Numbered from the stretch's first letter, positions 1 through 6,275 are shown. The stretch is DNA of 6,776 nucleotides from Acinetobacter sp. (GCA_030152275.1 JASLHF010000033.1:1-6776), one strand, 5' to 3'. Made by a program: numbers and translations. Notes: generated from the sequence alone by a model not told the origin.

Positions 1-635
1 TCTGTAAATTTTTGCCCCTGAATCACCACATGCTCACGCAGGAGTGTTTCAGCGGTCATTTCATCCCCGCTGATAATCGCCTGTACAATCGCGTCATGCT
101 CTGCAAAGGAATTGCCCATACGGTTATGCACCCGCAGCTGCAGACGGCGGTATGGATGCAGACGCTTATGCAGGCTGCTGGCCTGCTCAATCAAAAAACT
201 GTTATGGCTGGCCATGTAAATCTGATAATGAAATTGGCGGTTCATTTCATAATAATTTTCAGAATCGCTGGATTCCAGATACTCCGCGCAGCGCTTATGC
301 AAAATCAGCAGTTGGGCCTTTTCTGCCTCTTGAATGCGGCGCGCCGCCAGCCGTCCGCACATTCCTTCCAGTTCAGCCATAACTTCAAACATTTCGCACA
401 GCGTCATCGGGTTCACTTCAGGCACAATCGCCCCGCGCCGCGGCCGGATTTCCACCAGGCCCTCAGCAGCCAGCAGCTTTAATGCTTCACGGATTGGGGT
501 TCTGGATGCGCCATAGCGCTCACACAGCTCTGCCTCATCCAATTTTGTGCCCGGCAAAAAATGCCCAAAGATGATGTCATCCTCTATTTTTTTGCTGACT
601 TGGATAGACAACGGTAAGTCTTTGATTAAATTCAT
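1..635 (-). CDS. mdcY: GntR/FadR-family malonate-responsive repressor MdcY (partial, C-terminus cut by left edge)
   Basis: Reading the minus strand from the ATG at 635-633 gives 211 uninterrupted codons before the window ends; the stop lies outside. Residues about 10-71 form a GntR winged helix, with the helix-turn-helix signature GASRTPIREALKLLAAEGL at 42-60 and the wing RPRRGAIV at 64-71. Residues about 78-208 are an all-helical FCD effector domain; its metal-site positions appear to be N132, H136 (in NRQFH), H180 and H202. Known context: in Acinetobacter calcoaceticus a GntR repressor named MdcY sits beside mdcLMACDEGBH and responds to malonate, and this gene is in the same divergent position. 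The start is the first ATG; its upstream GGTGTGAG is only a weak ribosome site. The nearest palindrome lies 10 bases upstream of the start, suggesting autoregulation (inferred). Another FadR/VanR-like regulator is the only alternative. Confidence 0.9.
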   Translation of the reverse strand, partial: MNLIKDLPLSIQVSKKIEDDIIFGHFLPGTKLDEAELCERYGASRTPIREALKLLAAEGLVEIRPRRGAIVPEVNPMTLCEMFEVMAELEGMCGRLAARRIQEAEKAQLLILHKRCAEYLESSDSENYYEMNRQFHYQIYMASHNSFLIEQASSLHKRLHPYRRLQLRVHNRMGNSFAEHDAIVQAIISGDEMTAETLLREHVVIQGQKFT

Positions 636-645
636 CTCACACCAT

Positions 646-657
646 TTTGTATACAAT
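646..657. promoter_or_regulatory. MdcY operator O1 (near-perfect palindrome)
   Basis: TTTGTATACAAT contains the perfect ten-base palindrome TTGTATACAA (647-656). Outside the single mismatched pair 646/657, two more pairs match (645/658 and 644/659). From memory, the reported A. calcoaceticus MdcY site is ATTGTATACAAT, which differs at one base. The site lies between the mdcY start and the mdcL promoter, where a bound repressor could affect mdcY as well as the operon. Confidence 0.75.
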
Positions 658-666
658 ATTTTGTAT

Positions 667-678
667 TTTGAGTACAAA
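667..678. promoter_or_regulatory. Second operator-like copy O2
   Basis: TTTGAGTACAAA matches O1 at nine of twelve positions. It keeps the outer TTTG/CAAA arms and loses symmetry at the two central pairs. Its centre is 21 bp from that of O1, about two helical turns. It ends four bases before the proposed -35 element of the mdcL promoter. Binding by MdcY is inferred from similarity only. Confidence 0.45.
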
Positions 679-682
679 CTTA

Positions 683-711
683 TTGTTATTTGAATACATT
701 CTCGTTATAAC
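683..711 (+). promoter_or_regulatory. Sigma70-type promoter of the mdcLMACDEGB operon
   Basis: TTGTTA (683-688, four of six consensus bases) is followed by a 17-base spacer and TATAAC (706-711, five of six). Transcription would start near 718, leaving a leader of about 50 bases before mdcL. Only this pairing in the gap combines good hexamers with ideal spacing on the plus strand. O3 fills most of the spacer and O2 lies just upstream, consistent with repression by MdcY. Confidence 0.6.
689..700. promoter_or_regulatory. Third operator-like copy O3, inside the mdcL promoter spacer
   Basis: TTTGAATACATT matches O1 at ten of twelve positions (differences at positions 5 and 11). Its centre is 22 bp from that of O2. 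It begins directly after the proposed -35 hexamer and lies within the spacer, so a bound repressor would block RNA polymerase. MdcY binding is inferred, not shown. Confidence 0.45.
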
Positions 712-768
712 TATATCAAAATATAACAACGTTGATTACAACTAAATCTCAGTCCATGGAGGATCAAG

Positions 769-1176
769 ATGATTATTTACGGAACGGCTCTGCTCGCAAT
801 CTGCCATCTGCTCGGCGACTATTTGGGCAATACGCTCGGCATTATGCTTGGCGTTAAAGCCAATGTCGGCGGCGTCGCGATTGCCATGATTCTTTTGATT
901 ATCAGCAAAGAACTGCTGGCGAAAAAAGGCTATCTGCCTCAAGTGACGCAGTTCGGCGTGCTGTACTGGTCAGGCATGTATATCCCGATTGTCGTGGCAA
1001 TGTCTGCGGGCCAAAACGTGGTGGCGGCGCTTAGCGGCGGCATGACGGGTTTATTGGTCGCAGCTATTTCATTAATCGCCACTGTGCTGGTGATCCGCTG
1101 GCTGAATAAATTCAGCAATGACTACGACACCTATGAATGGCCTGCTGAACAAACAAAACCGGTGGCGGAAGCTTAA
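769..1176 (+). CDS. mdcL: Malonate transporter subunit MdcL (MadL family)
   Basis: A small hydrophobic inner-membrane protein of 135 residues, the usual size for MadL-type subunits. Membrane segments are visible at about residues 2-26, 31-50, 62-80 and 87-110. A polar acidic tail from about 114 is probably cytoplasmic. MadL and MadM together form a malonate uptake system, described as Na+-dependent in Malonomonas rubra; whether this pair uses Na+ or H+ cannot be read here. GGAGG at 758-762 is six bases before the ATG, which fixes the start; the ATG at 756 is out of frame. It is the first gene of the operon, and the acquisition step fits the enzyme genes downstream. I base the assignment on size, hydrophobic pattern and position beside mdcM. 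Confidence 0.88.
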   Translation: MIIYGTALLAICHLLGDYLGNTLGIMLGVKANVGGVAIAMILLIISKELLAKKGYLPQVTQFGVLYWSGMYIPIVVAMSAGQNVVAALSGGMTGLLVAAISLIATVLVIRWLNKFSNDYDTYEWPAEQTKPVAEA

Positions 1177-1220
1177 CGCCAATCACTCCTCATATATAAA
1201 GGAATTCAGGGAGTTACCAT

Positions 1221-1982
1221 ATGGATGTTTTAATTGATGTACTTACCAAAAATGCGCTGATTACCGCGCTTGCCGTCACCGGCTTAATGATGTTTGTTTC
1301 GCACCTGCTGTCTAAATACCTCACCGGCGGCAAGCTGCAGAGTTCTGCTATTGCCATCACCATGGGTTTGGTGATTGCCTATTTTGCCGGCGTATATACC
1401 CAAGGCAGCAAAGGCGTTTCAGATATTGCGGTTTTCTCTGGCTTTGCTTTGCTTGGCGGCGCCATGCTGCGTGACCTTGCCATTGCATCTACAGCCTTTG
1501 AAGTCGATGTAAAAGAAGTCAAAAAAGCCGGAAAAGTCGGCCTGATCGCGCTGGTCCTCGGCTGCATTATCCCCTTTGTTGCAGGCGCTGCCGTGGCATG
1601 GATGATGGGCTATAAAGACCCCATTTCCATGACCACCATTGGCGCTGGGGCGATGACTTATATTGTTGGCCCGATTACCGGCTCTGCCATTGGCGCAAGT
1701 TCTGAAGTGATTGCGCTTTCAATTGCCATTGGCCTGATCAAATCAGTGTTCTTCATGGTCGGCACGCCGCTGCTGGCCAAATTCATGTATTTAAAAAGCC
1801 CGCGTTCCGCCATGATTTTCGGCGGCATGGCCGGTACAACCAGCGGCACTGCAGCCGGTCTGGCAGGCACAGATGTTCGCTTGGTGCCTTATGGCGCGCT
1901 GGTTGCAACATTCTATACCGGTCTAGGCTGCTTACTGGGCCCATCGGTATTTTTCCTGACCGTCAACGCAATGTTCGGTTAA
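1221..1982 (+). CDS. mdcM: Malonate transporter subunit MdcM (MadM family)
   Basis: This is the large subunit of the MadL/MadM-type malonate permease, 253 residues, full length for the family. Hydrophobic segments lie at about residues 11-31, 42-60, 68-88, 105-129, 162-189 and 221-250. Gly/Ala/Thr-rich reentrant-looking stretches occur at 140-158 (GAGAMTYIVGPITGSAIG) and 200-216 (FGGMAGTTSGTAAGLAG). Such glycine-rich stretches are plausible substrate or ion-binding segments, but this is inference. The ATG at 1221 follows AGGGAG (1208-1213) by seven bases. The gap of 44 bases after mdcL is the largest in the operon and shows no terminator. It must act with MdcL, since the two-part permease needs both proteins. 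Confidence 0.92.
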   Translation: MDVLIDVLTKNALITALAVTGLMMFVSHLLSKYLTGGKLQSSAIAITMGLVIAYFAGVYTQGSKGVSDIAVFSGFALLGGAMLRDLAIASTAFEVDVKEVKKAGKVGLIALVLGCIIPFVAGAAVAWMMGYKDPISMTTIGAGAMTYIVGPITGSAIGASSEVIALSIAIGLIKSVFFMVGTPLLAKFMYLKSPRSAMIFGGMAGTTSGTAAGLAGTDVRLVPYGALVATFYTGLGCLLGPSVFFLTVNAMFG

Positions 1983-1997
1983 ACCTCAGGTGATGAA

Positions 1998-3653
1998 ATG
2001 AATAACATGATGAATAAACGCCTCTGGGATACGCAAAAAACCAGACGCGCGCAAAAACTTGAACAGGCAAAGCTGAAGGGATTTGAAAAGCAGGTTAGTC
2101 ATTCACGCGCAGTTGAATTGCTTGAAACCGTGATTTCCTGCGGCGACAAAGTCTGTCAGGAAGGCAACAACCAAAAGCAGGCGGACTTTTTATCCAAAGC
2201 TTTAAGCCAATGCAATCCAGACGTGCTGAACGGCCTGCATATGCTGCAGTCTGTTTTAGCGCTACCGAGCCATTTGGATGTATTTGAAAAAGGCATCGCC
2301 TCCAAAGTGGATTTCTCCTTTGCCGGCCCGCAAAGCTTGCGTCTGGCGCAACTGGTACAGCAGCAGAAAATATCCATCGGCTCGATTCATACTTATTTGG
2401 AGCTGTACGGGCGCTATTTCATAGATCTGACGCCAAATGTCTGCCTGATTACCGCGCATGCCGCTGACGCTCAAGGCAACCTGTATACAGGCGCTAATAC
2501 TGAAGATACGCCGGCCATTGTTGAAGCAGCGGCATTTAAAAGCGGTATTGTGATTGCGCAGGTCAATGAACTGGTTGACAGCGTGCCGCGGGTAGATATT
2601 CCCTCAGACTGGGTCGACTTCTTTATTGTCAGCCCAAAAGAAAATTATATTGAACCGCTGTTTACCCGTGATCCGGCACAGATCACCGAGGTGCAGATTT
2701 TAATGGCCATGATGGTGATTAAAGGCATTTATGCGCCTTATCAGATTCAGCGCCTAAACCACGGCATTGGCTTTGATACCGCCGCCATTGAACTGCTGCT
2801 CCCAACATTTGCCGAAGAATTAGGCCTAAAAGGCAAAATTTGCACCAATTGGGCGCTGAACCCGCATCCGACCCTAATTCCCGCAATTGAAAGCGGTTTT
2901 GTGGAGTCGGTGCACAGTTTTGGTTCTGAAGTCGGCATGGAAGAATATATCAGCAACCGTTCTGATGTGTTCTTTACCGGCGCCGACGGCAGCATGCGCT
3001 CTAACCGCGCTTTCTCTCAAACTGCCGGACTGTATGCCTGTGACCTGTTCATTGGCTCTACCCTGCAGATTGACCTGCAGGGCAACAGCTCGACCGCTAC
3101 GGTTGACCGCATTGCCGGTTTCGGCGGCGCGCCGAATATGGGTTCTGACCCGCATGGTCGGCGCCATTCCAGCTACGCCTACCGCAAGGCTGGCCAAGAA
3201 GCTGCCGGCCCAAAAGCCATTAAGGGACGCAAGCTGGTCGTCCAGCTGGTCGAAACCTACCGCGAGCACATGCATCCGGTGTTTGTCGACGAACTGGACG
3301 CATGGCAGCTGCAGGAAAAAATGGGCAGCGATTTCCCGCCAATCATGATTTATGGCGAAGATGTCACGCATATTGTGACCGAAGAAGGCATTGCCAATTT
3401 GCTGCTGTGCCGTACACCGCAAGAGCGCGAACAAGCCATCCGCGGCGTTGCCGGCTACACCCCTGCAGGCATGCAGCGCGATCATGCGCAGGTCGAAGAA
3501 CTGCGCGCCCGGGGCATTATCCAGCGTCCGGAAGATCTGGGCATCGATCCGTCTAAAGCCACCCGTGACCTGCTGGCTGCTCAGTCGGTTAAAGATTTAG
3601 TGAAATGGTCTGAGGGCATGTATGCCCCGCCAAGCCGTTTCAGAAACTGGTAA
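1998..3653 (+). CDS. mdcA: Malonate decarboxylase alpha subunit MdcA (acetyl-S-ACP:malonate ACP transferase)
   Basis: MdcA moves the phosphoribosyl-dephospho-CoA carrier protein from acetate to malonate, giving malonyl-S-ACP and acetate in the cytoplasm. It is related to CoA-transferases. At 551 residues it is full length. Family-typical blocks are EGNNQKQADFLS (55-66), DFSFAGPQSLR (105-115), GNLYTGANTEDTP (160-172), RLNHGIGFDTAAIELLLPT (252-270), NPHPTLIPAIESG (288-300), IGSTLQIDLQGNSST (352-366), GFGGAPNMGSDPHGRRHSS (374-392) and the C-terminal EEGIANLLLC (462-471). The catalytic acid cannot be assigned with certainty by eye. The start at 1998 has AGGTGA four bases upstream; in-frame ATGs at 2007 and 2010 are further from it. 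It lies 15 bases after mdcM. Confidence 0.96.
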   Translation: MNNMMNKRLWDTQKTRRAQKLEQAKLKGFEKQVSHSRAVELLETVISCGDKVCQEGNNQKQADFLSKALSQCNPDVLNGLHMLQSVLALPSHLDVFEKGIASKVDFSFAGPQSLRLAQLVQQQKISIGSIHTYLELYGRYFIDLTPNVCLITAHAADAQGNLYTGANTEDTPAIVEAAAFKSGIVIAQVNELVDSVPRVDIPSDWVDFFIVSPKENYIEPLFTRDPAQITEVQILMAMMVIKGIYAPYQIQRLNHGIGFDTAAIELLLPTFAEELGLKGKICTNWALNPHPTLIPAIESGFVESVHSFGSEVGMEEYISNRSDVFFTGADGSMRSNRAFSQTAGLYACDLFIGSTLQIDLQGNSSTATVDRIAGFGGAPNMGSDPHGRRHSSYAYRKAGQEAAGPKAIKGRKLVVQLVETYREHMHPVFVDELDAWQLQEKMGSDFPPIMIYGEDVTHIVTEEGIANLLLCRTPQEREQAIRGVAGYTPAGMQRDHAQVEELRARGIIQRPEDLGIDPSKATRDLLAAQSVKDLVKWSEGMYAPPSRFRNW

Positions 3654-3657
3654 TGAT

Positions 3658-3661
3658 GGAG
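3658..3661 (+). promoter_or_regulatory. Ribosome site fixing the mdcC start
   Basis: GGAG sits eight bases before ATG 3670. An upstream in-frame start at 3622 would overlap the end of mdcA and lacks a comparable site, so 3670 is chosen. Confidence 0.65.
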
Positions 3662-3669
3662 CACTGGAT

Positions 3670-3975
3670 ATGGAACAACTGAATTTTAAACTGTCATCCA
3701 AACCTGCAGCCGCGGCAGAACGCAGCATGATTTGCGGCGTGGTCGGCTCCGGCAATCTGGAAGTCTTGGTCAGCCCATTGCAGGATCAGCAGGTGTGCGA
3801 AATTGCCGTCAACACTTCTGCCACAGGCTTTCAAAATGTCTGGAATGCCGTGCTGTCAGAGTTCTGCAGCCGGCACAGCGCCGGCGGCCTGAAATTTCAG
3901 CTAAATGATATGGGCGCCACGCCTGCCGTCGTCAGCTTGCGTTTAAGCCAAGCCGTCGCGTTACTCAAGGAGTGA
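3670..3975 (+). CDS. mdcC: Malonate decarboxylase acyl carrier protein MdcC (delta subunit)
   Basis: This 101-residue protein is the carrier on which acetyl and malonyl groups ride. It is not a phosphopantetheine ACP: the family carries 2'-(5''-phosphoribosyl)-3'-dephospho-CoA on a serine, Ser25 in Klebsiella. Here the matching block is GVVGSGNLEVL (23-33), which makes Ser27 the likely attachment site. The C-terminal half, with a DMGATPAVVSLRLSQAVALL run near residues 79-98, fits the conserved fold of citrate-lyase-gamma-like carriers. The gene starts 16 bases after mdcA and ends four bases before mdcD, so coupled translation of the enzyme subunits is likely. Modification requires MdcG and MdcB, both encoded downstream. 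Confidence 0.93.
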   Translation: MEQLNFKLSSKPAAAAERSMICGVVGSGNLEVLVSPLQDQQVCEIAVNTSATGFQNVWNAVLSEFCSRHSAGGLKFQLNDMGATPAVVSLRLSQAVALLKE

Positions 3976-3979
3976 GATC

Positions 3980-4879
3980 ATGTATCACATGCTTAAAAGC
4001 AGTTTTTATGAAAAAACCGCACGCAGCCGAATCAGCAGTTTAATTGACCCAGACAGCTTCACCGAATTTCTCAAACCGGGAACACTGGAACTGAGCCCGA
4101 ATTTAAAAGCTCTGGATATTCCAGGCAGCTTCGATGACGGCGTCATTATTGGCAAAGCCCATATGCAGGGAACGCCGGTCTATGTGATTGCGCAGGAAGG
4201 CCAGTTCATGGGCGGTGCTGTAGGAGAAATTCATGGCGCAAAAATAGTGGGGCTGCTGCTGAAAGCGGTGCAGGATCAGGCGGCTGCGGTCATTTTCCTT
4301 GCAGATTCGGGCGGTGTTCGGCTGCATGAAGCCAATGCCGGACTGATTGCCATTTCTGAAATCATGCGCGCTATGCTTCAGGTTCGAAACGCAGGCATTC
4401 CAATCATTACCGTGATTGGCGGTACGTGCGGCGCTTTCGGCGGTATGGGCATCAGCGCCTGCCTCAGCAGCCACATCATTATGACTGAAGAAGGCCGTCT
4501 GGCGCTTTCTGGGCCGGAAGTGATCGAAACTGTTAAAGGTGTAGAGGAATTCGACTCCAAAGACCGCGCGCTGGTTTGGCGGGTCACTGGCGGCAAACAC
4601 CGTTTCCTGCTCAATCATGTACAGCAGCTGTGTGAAGATGACACTGATGATATCCGGCACTGCATCATTAAAGCGCTGGCAGAACCGGTTCCGGCGCTGG
4701 ATTTAGCGGCGTTGCAGAACCGCCAGCAGTCACTTGAGCGGCAATATGCCCAGTGGTTCGGCCAAAAAGACGGGCTGGATATCTGGAAAGGCATGAATAT
4801 TGAAAATGCAGCGCAAATTCCAATGCTGAGCGCCGCGGAAGTTGCGCATATTAAACAGGGATGTGGTTATGGAAACTGA
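3980..4879 (+). CDS. mdcD: Malonate decarboxylase beta subunit MdcD
   Basis: MdcD pairs with MdcE to decarboxylate malonyl-S-ACP to acetyl-S-ACP plus CO2, without biotin. It has a crotonase-like carboxyltransferase fold, 299 residues, near the family's usual size. Visible blocks are QFMGGAVGEIHGAKI (75-89), FLADSGGVRLHEANAG (106-121), the glycine-rich GGTCGAFGGMGISA (147-160), whose backbone amides would stabilise the thioester enolate, and GRLALSGPEVIE (172-183). AGGAG at 3968-3972 lies seven bases before ATG 3980; a second in-frame ATG at 3989 is less well placed. The gap after mdcC is only four bases, and the end overlaps mdcE by 11. Related biotin-dependent decarboxylases use similar subunits, but the neighbouring MdcC, MdcG and MdcB mark this as the biotin-free type. 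Confidence 0.95.
   Translation: MYHMLKSSFYEKTARSRISSLIDPDSFTEFLKPGTLELSPNLKALDIPGSFDDGVIIGKAHMQGTPVYVIAQEGQFMGGAVGEIHGAKIVGLLLKAVQDQAAAVIFLADSGGVRLHEANAGLIAISEIMRAMLQVRNAGIPIITVIGGTCGAFGGMGISACLSSHIIMTEEGRLALSGPEVIETVKGVEEFDSKDRALVWRVTGGKHRFLLNHVQQLCEDDTDDIRHCIIKALAEPVPALDLAALQNRQQSLERQYAQWFGQKDGLDIWKGMNIENAAQIPMLSAAEVAHIKQGCGYGN
4857..4861 (+). promoter_or_regulatory. Ribosome site fixing the mdcE start
   Basis: AGGGA lies inside the end of mdcD, seven bases before ATG 4869. It favours 4869 over the longer in-frame TTG start at 4842, which would lengthen the overlap with mdcD. Confidence 0.65.
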
Positions 4880-5585
4880 AGTTATTCTAAAAAAGCTGTT
4901 CCCGCATGAACTGCGCTATGAAACTCAGGGACACTTTATCTGCGGGTCAGCCGAAACAGGCGCAGGAAAAGTACGCATCGTCGGCACAGTCGACTCGGCC
5001 CCGATCAACCAGCAGATCGCCATGCAAATTTCATCTGAAGTGCTGAAAATTATTGCTGAAGATGCTCAAACTCCGGTGGTCTTCATTGTGGATACCCAAG
5101 GACAGGCGCTGTCGCGTTCAGATGAGCTGCTCTGCCTGAACCGCACTTTTGCCCACTTGGCCAGCTGTGTCGACTTGCTGCGCCGGCAGCAGCATCCTAA
5201 TCTCGCGATTATTTTAGGCGAGGCAGTGAGCGGCGGTTTTCTGTCTTACGGCTTAATGGCCAACCAAGTGTTTGCGCTGGAAGACAGCCAAGTCAAAGTG
5301 ATGGACTTAAACGCCATGGCCCGCGTGACTAAAATTCCGGCAGAACGGCTGAAAGCGCTGTCGCAAAGCTCTGCAATTTTTGCGCCCGGGGTCGAAAATT
5401 TTTACAAAATGGGCGCCATTTCAGAGGTTTGGCATGAATTAGAGGAAAGCCTCGTGCCAAATGCTATTCAGCAGCAGCGGGCAGATATTTCACACTATCT
5501 GCAGGATGACCGGCATCTTATTGCACAGCAGCGCCAAGGCCGCCATTTGTGCAGCGGCATTATGCAGGCTGTGCTTTCAGCTTAA
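4869..5585 (+). CDS. mdcE: Malonate decarboxylase gamma subunit MdcE
   Basis: MdcE is the partner of MdcD in the decarboxylation step; the malonyl-thioester site lies at the interface of the two carboxyltransferase-like folds. From ATG 4869 it has 238 residues, somewhat short compared with the roughly 265 I recall for Pseudomonas and Klebsiella MdcE, though the core is intact. Visible blocks are VVFIVDTQGQALSRSDELL (70-88), ILGEAVSGGFLSYGLMANQV (115-134), a glycine-rich loop typical of the fold, ALEDSQVKVMDLNAMARVT (136-154) and a helical C-terminus rich in Gln and His (198-227). The start overlaps the mdcD stop by 11 bases, consistent with coupled, equimolar synthesis of beta and gamma. mdcG follows after 12 bases. 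Confidence 0.93.
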   Translation: METEVILKKLFPHELRYETQGHFICGSAETGAGKVRIVGTVDSAPINQQIAMQISSEVLKIIAEDAQTPVVFIVDTQGQALSRSDELLCLNRTFAHLASCVDLLRRQQHPNLAIILGEAVSGGFLSYGLMANQVFALEDSQVKVMDLNAMARVTKIPAERLKALSQSSAIFAPGVENFYKMGAISEVWHELEESLVPNAIQQQRADISHYLQDDRHLIAQQRQGRHLCSGIMQAVLSA

Positions 5586-5597
5586 GGAGCGCAATGT

Positions 5598-6275
5598 ATG
5601 AACCGCCACCATCTGATTGAGCTGCAGCCAGAGGATGTTTTCAGCTTTCTCGATTCATCCTTAGATGCATCGGTACAGCAAAAAATACAGCAGATGATTC
5701 AGCAGCACATGCCTTTTACGGTCTGCCGTCAAGACACTGACGCTTATTTTAAGGTGGCGGCCAACTGTTTTGTCCACGGGCAAAAATACCGTGTGGCGCT
5801 CGGCTTAGCCTCTGCTCCTGTGCTCAGCCGCAGCCCGCTCCAGCTTTGTGAAATTTTGGATGATTTTGATCCGCCTGCGCAGCGCCTGATGCAGCAGTTC
5901 ATTTTACGCATGCAGCAGCTGGGATGTACCGTGCACGTTTACGGCTCCTATGCCTGCCAGCATCTGTATCAGGAAAATTTTGTACATGCTCAGTCCGATC
6001 TGGATCTATTGATTGAAGCCAGCAGCGCAGCGGATCTTAGCGCCATTTTAAGCGCGATTGTGCAGTTGAAATCTCAGCTTGCCGTGCCGCTGGACGGTGA
6101 AATAGCCTTGACTCATGGACGCAATATTTCATTCAACGAACTGATTTTCGCTCTAACCCATCAGCAGGACAGCATTATTGTCAAGGAACTGCGCGCCATC
6201 AGCCTGAAAAAAAGCACTGAGATTTTCGGAGGGAACCTACATGCACTACACCACAGCTGCGTTTGCCCAGCCTGA
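5598..6275 (+). CDS. mdcG: Phosphoribosyl-dephospho-CoA transferase MdcG (holo-ACP synthase of malonate decarboxylase)
   Basis: MdcG transfers the 2'-(5''-phosphoribosyl)-3'-dephospho-CoA group from the triphosphoribosyl precursor to the serine of MdcC, releasing pyrophosphate. It is a nucleotidyltransferase of 225 residues. The active-site signature is visible as YGSYACQHLY (115-124) followed by SDLDLLIE (133-140). D134 and D136 coincide in number with the Asp pair I recall as catalytic in Klebsiella MdcG. The N-terminal 45 residues are glutamine-rich (QQKIQQMIQQH at 27-37). GGAG at 5586-5589 is eight bases before ATG 5598; the ATG at 5594 is out of frame and soon stops. The last 11 codons and stop overlap mdcB by 35 bases, so the tail from NLHALHHSCVCPA may be under little constraint. 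Confidence 0.94.
   Translation: MNRHHLIELQPEDVFSFLDSSLDASVQQKIQQMIQQHMPFTVCRQDTDAYFKVAANCFVHGQKYRVALGLASAPVLSRSPLQLCEILDDFDPPAQRLMQQFILRMQQLGCTVHVYGSYACQHLYQENFVHAQSDLDLLIEASSAADLSAILSAIVQLKSQLAVPLDGEIALTHGRNISFNELIFALTHQQDSIIVKELRAISLKKSTEIFGGNLHALHHSCVCPA
6228..6233 (+). promoter_or_regulatory. Ribosome site of mdcB inside mdcG
   Basis: GGAGGG, the strongest Shine-Dalgarno match in the operon together with that of mdcL, lies seven bases before ATG 6241. It sits within the mdcG coding sequence and supports a 35-base gene overlap. Confidence 0.7.

Larger units (their letters stand above)
636..768. promoter_or_regulatory. Divergent mdcY-mdcL control region
   Basis: This 133-base gap lies between the divergent start codons of mdcY and mdcL. 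Its core (641-720) is about 21% G+C by hand count, against roughly 54% in sampled coding rows. It holds the operator-like repeats at 646-657, 667-678 and 689-700, the mdcL promoter at 683-711 and the mdcL ribosome site at 758-762. A nine-base direct repeat ATTTTGTAT occurs at 644-652 and again at 658-666, adding a further half-site between the first two operators. No RNA gene or terminator is visible. Confidence 0.8.

Noticed and set aside
12..516. Plus-strand reading frames of 60 to 156 codons in the first 516 bases
   Set aside because: They are antisense to mdcY, whose minus-strand protein has clear winged-helix and FCD sequence. They lack recognisable motifs.
691..719. Minus-strand promoter for mdcY: TTGATA (719-714), 17-base spacer, TATTCA (696-691)
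   Set aside because: The -35 is good (five of six) but the -10 matches only three of six; no convincing mdcY promoter could be chosen by eye.
727..742. Small palindrome CAACGTTG (727-734) and GTTG-ATTA-CAAC (731-742) in the mdcL leader
   Set aside because: Arms are only four bases and unlike the TTTG..TACA repeats; chance is likely in AT-rich sequence.
1177..1220. Possible terminator between mdcL and mdcM
   Set aside because: There is no GC-rich stem followed by a T run, and the two genes encode partner subunits that should be transcribed together.
2874..3485. A 203-codon minus-strand frame opposite mdcA
   Set aside because: It lies across strongly conserved MdcA blocks, its translation matches no family I know, and long antisense frames are common in GC-rich codon patterns.
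3622..3669. A 16-codon upstream extension of mdcC
   Set aside because: It would overlap the end of mdcA, has no good ribosome site, and would push the GSGN serine far from its expected position.
4103..4660. A 185-codon minus-strand frame opposite mdcD
   Set aside because: It mirrors the conserved carboxyltransferase core of MdcD and has no independent support.
4842..4868. TTG start lengthening mdcE by nine codons
   Set aside because: The ATG at 4869 has AGGGA seven bases upstream; the TTG has no such site.
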